Source: Methanolobus sediminis (GTDB lineage: Archaea > Halobacteriota > Methanosarcinia > Methanosarcinales > Methanosarcinaceae). Taken from it: a DNA stretch of 64,000 bases. Where the stretch lies: NCBI RefSeq assembly GCF_031312595.1, contig NZ_CP133592.1, positions 1,798,001 to 1,862,000 on the forward strand. The letters are read 5' to 3'. A model generated the notes under the pieces. It was not told the origin of the DNA. It ran no database searches and saw only the letters and a program-made list of their open reading frames with translations. This document shows, piece after piece, positions 62,227-64,000 of this stretch (positions are counted from its first letter, which is position 1; every line of letters begins with the position of its first letter). A program made the position numbers and the translations under genes.

Positions 62227-63459
62227 TTATTCGAATGCATTTAGTGGCAGTCCCAGAGAATGAGCTTTTTCTGCTGCCCGAAAACGCTTGATTCTAATTT
62301 CTAATTCGTTTGATTGTGATTCAAAAGTCACATGAGATTCACTCGCTTTATCTCCAGATTCCCACATGCTGGAAACTTTGTCGGATGAATATGTAAAATT
62401 CTTGAAGTTTATCATTGGCGGCGACAAGTAGTGACCTAATAAATGCCGGTAATGTGGCTGACCCGGCAGAGCAAAAATAATCCAGGGATTATTTGCAGCC
62501 ATTTCTGTTATTGCATGATTTTCGATCTGCTCCATGGAGTAATCAGTTCTATTATTTTTGTCTTCGTCCGATGCATCGAATATATTTGCCAGCTTCACAA
62601 ATTTCCACAATACCTGTGCTTTTTCAAGATATTGATGGTATATTGGATGAGTTCCTAATATTCCTCGCTGTATCACATCAAAACCGCTTGTAAAAATGGG
62701 TAAGTTTTTCTCCTCAAGTGTTGGTAACACGATCTGATACCAGGCGAATGTCCAGCTATTGATCCAGTCAAAATTAATATTGCCAGAGCGATGTTCCATT
62801 ATCTCCTTTGTTATATCTGCCTGTGTTGCCCGCTCAAAACAACCGGTAAAAAAACTAACCGGGTCAGGACTGCCAAAAGAAGCGTGGGTTATTATTGGAA
62901 ATAGAAGTGCAATAAGATAACTATTACCGGAAGATTTTTCCAAAAGCCATTGATAGGGCTGAGCATAGAGATGAGAATCTTCTCCTTTTTGCATTATTGT
63001 GTCATATTCGATCCATGAATATGTGCCGATCAACCTTTTATCAATAGGTTCTAACCTCTCAATTTCAATCTTCTCTTCCTGTATTATCCGGGCAGGACTG
63101 CGAGTATGAACATCCCAGTACCGGGCCCAGCATTCAGTAAGTTCATAAGGTGAAAATGGTTTATCGTCAGAATGAAGGGTGAAGTTCTTTAAAAAATCAC
63201 TTTTAGGAATTATCTCGTTCATTTGTTCAAAATGATTTAAACGTCTCCATTCTTCACTAACCAGGTTGGCTATATATCCAGAGGCAAGAAATTGCCAGAA
63301 ATGGATAGATTCATGATAGAGCACACGGCAGAGAACATCTCCCCATTGTGCATTGTTCGGATCTTCATAGAAGTGGTCCAATCCATTTTCCTGCAAAGTA
63401 TCCGGCAGTGGTGCTGAAATATTAATTGCTCCACTCAGGTATTCAAAATTATTGCTCAT
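62227..63459 (-). CDS. HExxH-containing protein, putative zinc metallopeptidase, unknown family
   Basis: 410 residues, no signal peptide or membrane helix. The motif YHESIHFWQFLASGY gives HExxH at residues 49-53, with Glu109 in ELTECWARYWDVH as a candidate third ligand, an arrangement seen in zincin peptidases. The rest is Trp- and aromatic-rich and helical, and no family is recognised. It begins 15 bases after the gene at 63474 and forms a two-gene unit with it. It could cleave a host or foreign protein in a conflict or quality-control system, but this is inference from the motif and pairing. Confidence 0.65.
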   Translation of the reverse strand: MSNNFEYLSGAINISAPLPDTLQENGLDHFYEDPNNAQWGDVLCRVLYHESIHFWQFLASGYIANLVSEEWRRLNHFEQMNEIIPKSDFLKNFTLHSDDKPFSPYELTECWARYWDVHTRSPARIIQEEKIEIERLEPIDKRLIGTYSWIEYDTIMQKGEDSHLYAQPYQWLLEKSSGNSYLIALLFPIITHASFGSPDPVSFFTGCFERATQADITKEIMEHRSGNINFDWINSWTFAWYQIVLPTLEEKNLPIFTSGFDVIQRGILGTHPIYHQYLEKAQVLWKFVKLANIFDASDEDKNNRTDYSMEQIENHAITEMAANNPWIIFALPGQPHYRHLLGHYLSPPMINFKNFTYSSDKVSSMWESGDKASESHVTFESQSNELEIRIKRFRAAEKAHSLGLPLNAFE

Positions 63460-63473
63460 TGAGCTTAGATCCT

Positions 63474-63896
63474 CTATTGGTTGAGTGCAAGGTTTAGTGT
63501 GGCCATCATGGATTTCAATGCCTCATCGTCGCCTTTATCATATTCTACTTTGTGAGTTGTGGCCTTTCCGCTCTTATCGATTATCACAAGAAAACCCATT
63601 GGTATACCGGCAATGCGGGATACGAGTGGTGGTACTTCCCTCAGATCCATCATAACCCCCTGTTCCTTTTGTTTAAACCAATGATCTATCATACGTTTTG
63701 CGAGGTAAAGGACAGTTGTACCAACTAGTGCGGTTATCGGCTCCACAAAACGTGCTTCTTCCAGTGGTTCCCCGGGTAGACTCGTAATAGGTTTGATAGT
63801 TTCGATACTAAATTCGTCTATATCTCCGGAAACTTCTTGCTCTGTTTTTAGGTCTTCTTTTGTCATATCCAGACGAAAATTAATGATATCACTCAT
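63474..63896 (-). CDS. Small partner protein of the HExxH gene, unknown
   Basis: 140 residues from ATG at 63896, which follows GGAGGAGG; a start at 63914 would lie before that site. An acidic N-terminal part (MTKEDLKTEQEVSGDIDEFS, residues 10-40) leads to a hydrophobic helix (VEPITALVGTTVLYLAKRMI) and a beta-rich end (MGFLVIIDKSGKATTHKVEY) followed by a helix. No family is recognised. Upstream, TATATATT-like sequence on the minus strand near 63950 may be the promoter. The tight pairing with the HExxH gene suggests that the two products act together. Confidence 0.65.
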   Translation of the reverse strand: MSDIINFRLDMTKEDLKTEQEVSGDIDEFSIETIKPITSLPGEPLEEARFVEPITALVGTTVLYLAKRMIDHWFKQKEQGVMMDLREVPPLVSRIAGIPMGFLVIIDKSGKATTHKVEYDKGDDEALKSMMATLNLALNQ

Positions 63897-64000
63897 TTTA
63901 CTCCCTCCTCCCACGTTAGATAATGAGCTATATGAAATTATATGGTCAGTAATATATAGTGCTTTGCTGAAGTCCCAACATCACTTAAACAACAACTTCG

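Noticed and set aside
1-64000. tRNA or rRNA genes in the gaps
   Set aside because: No cloverleaf with GGTTCRAATC-type T-loop or rRNA-like GC-rich segment was noticed in the intergenic regions; a tRNAscan-SE run would be needed to exclude one.

Overview
The window is a stretch of chromosome from a methanogenic archaeon of the order Methanosarcinales. The sequence shows a complete mtrEDCBAFGH operon (Na+-pumping methyl-H4SPT:coenzyme M methyltransferase), the YcaO/TfuA pair that thioamidates methyl-coenzyme M reductase, an S-layer-type surface protein of the Methanosarcina kind, archaeal information-processing genes (SRP19, Sec61 beta, RadB, Orc1/Cdc6, thermosome) and archaeal TATA boxes, many of them about 25 nt upstream of apparently leaderless starts. 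A methylotrophic genus such as Methanolobus or Methanococcoides would fit, but the genus is an inference. No rRNA, tRNA, CRISPR array, insertion sequence or prophage was seen. Gene order looks chromosomal and mostly vertical; only the low-GC gene near 57.2-57.8 kb and the right edge look like accessory DNA.

Layout. 0-1.2 kb: end of purM and two small methanogen genes. 1.3-6.3 kb: mtr operon (minus), ending in a palindrome that contains the mtrH stop codon. 6.5-7.9 kb: a U32-family Fe-S protein and a small Cys-rich protein upstream of mtr on the same strand. 8.0-12.0 kb: TIM-barrel isomerase, universal stress protein, SRP19 and Sec61 beta, MtnA-type isomerase. 12.1-16.2 kb: a membrane protein whose best start is ACG, an HD phosphohydrolase, TrmI, and radB, whose only workable start is ATA. 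16.9-20.4 kb: nrdH-nrdD-nrdG, an oxygen-sensitive ribonucleotide reductase with its redoxin and activase. 20.4-26.3 kb: DUF4349 lipoprotein, thiL, and a 1267-residue mosaic surface protein with three near-identical 294-bp repeats.

26.3-32.5 kb: HTH regulator divergent from an SsuABC/TauABC-like transporter, a bactofilin-like protein, and a PAS histidine kinase. 32.4-35.0 kb: an alpha/alpha-toroid protein and a second NrdD without ATP-cone or activase. 35.1-40.0 kb: a metallocluster-assembly neighbourhood (Mrp/Nbp35 ATPase, DUF134 regulator, UppP, two NifX/NifB-like proteins, two ferredoxin-containing MinD ATPases). 40.2-45.0 kb: MBL-rhodanese sulfur enzyme, metal-dependent regulator, ZnuABC. 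45.0-48.6 kb: tfuA-ycaO and, divergently, a 46-residue ORF ending in a terminator hairpin followed by a SufS-type cysteine desulfurase. This places a sulfur-donating enzyme beside the MCR thioamidation genes.

48.9-52.1 kb: Orc1/Cdc6, thermosome, small basic protein. 52.3-57.0 kb: Cys-cluster protein, B12/radical SAM protein, and the three genes of the archaeal mevalonate branch (phosphomevalonate dehydratase small and large subunits, UbiD-like decarboxylase). 57.2-60.1 kb: membrane protein, ModF-like ATPase, extradiol dioxygenase, cupredoxin lipoprotein. 60.6-62.1 kb: small zinc-ribbon proteins and a DUF3795/nucleotidyltransferase-like pair. 62.2-63.9 kb: an unrecognised two-gene unit with an HExxH protein.

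The most unusual signals are: near-cognate start codons (ACG, ATA) behind good Shine-Dalgarno sites in two core-type genes; stop codons repeatedly placed inside terminator-like hairpins; a possible attenuator ahead of sufS; and the HExxH gene pair at the right edge.
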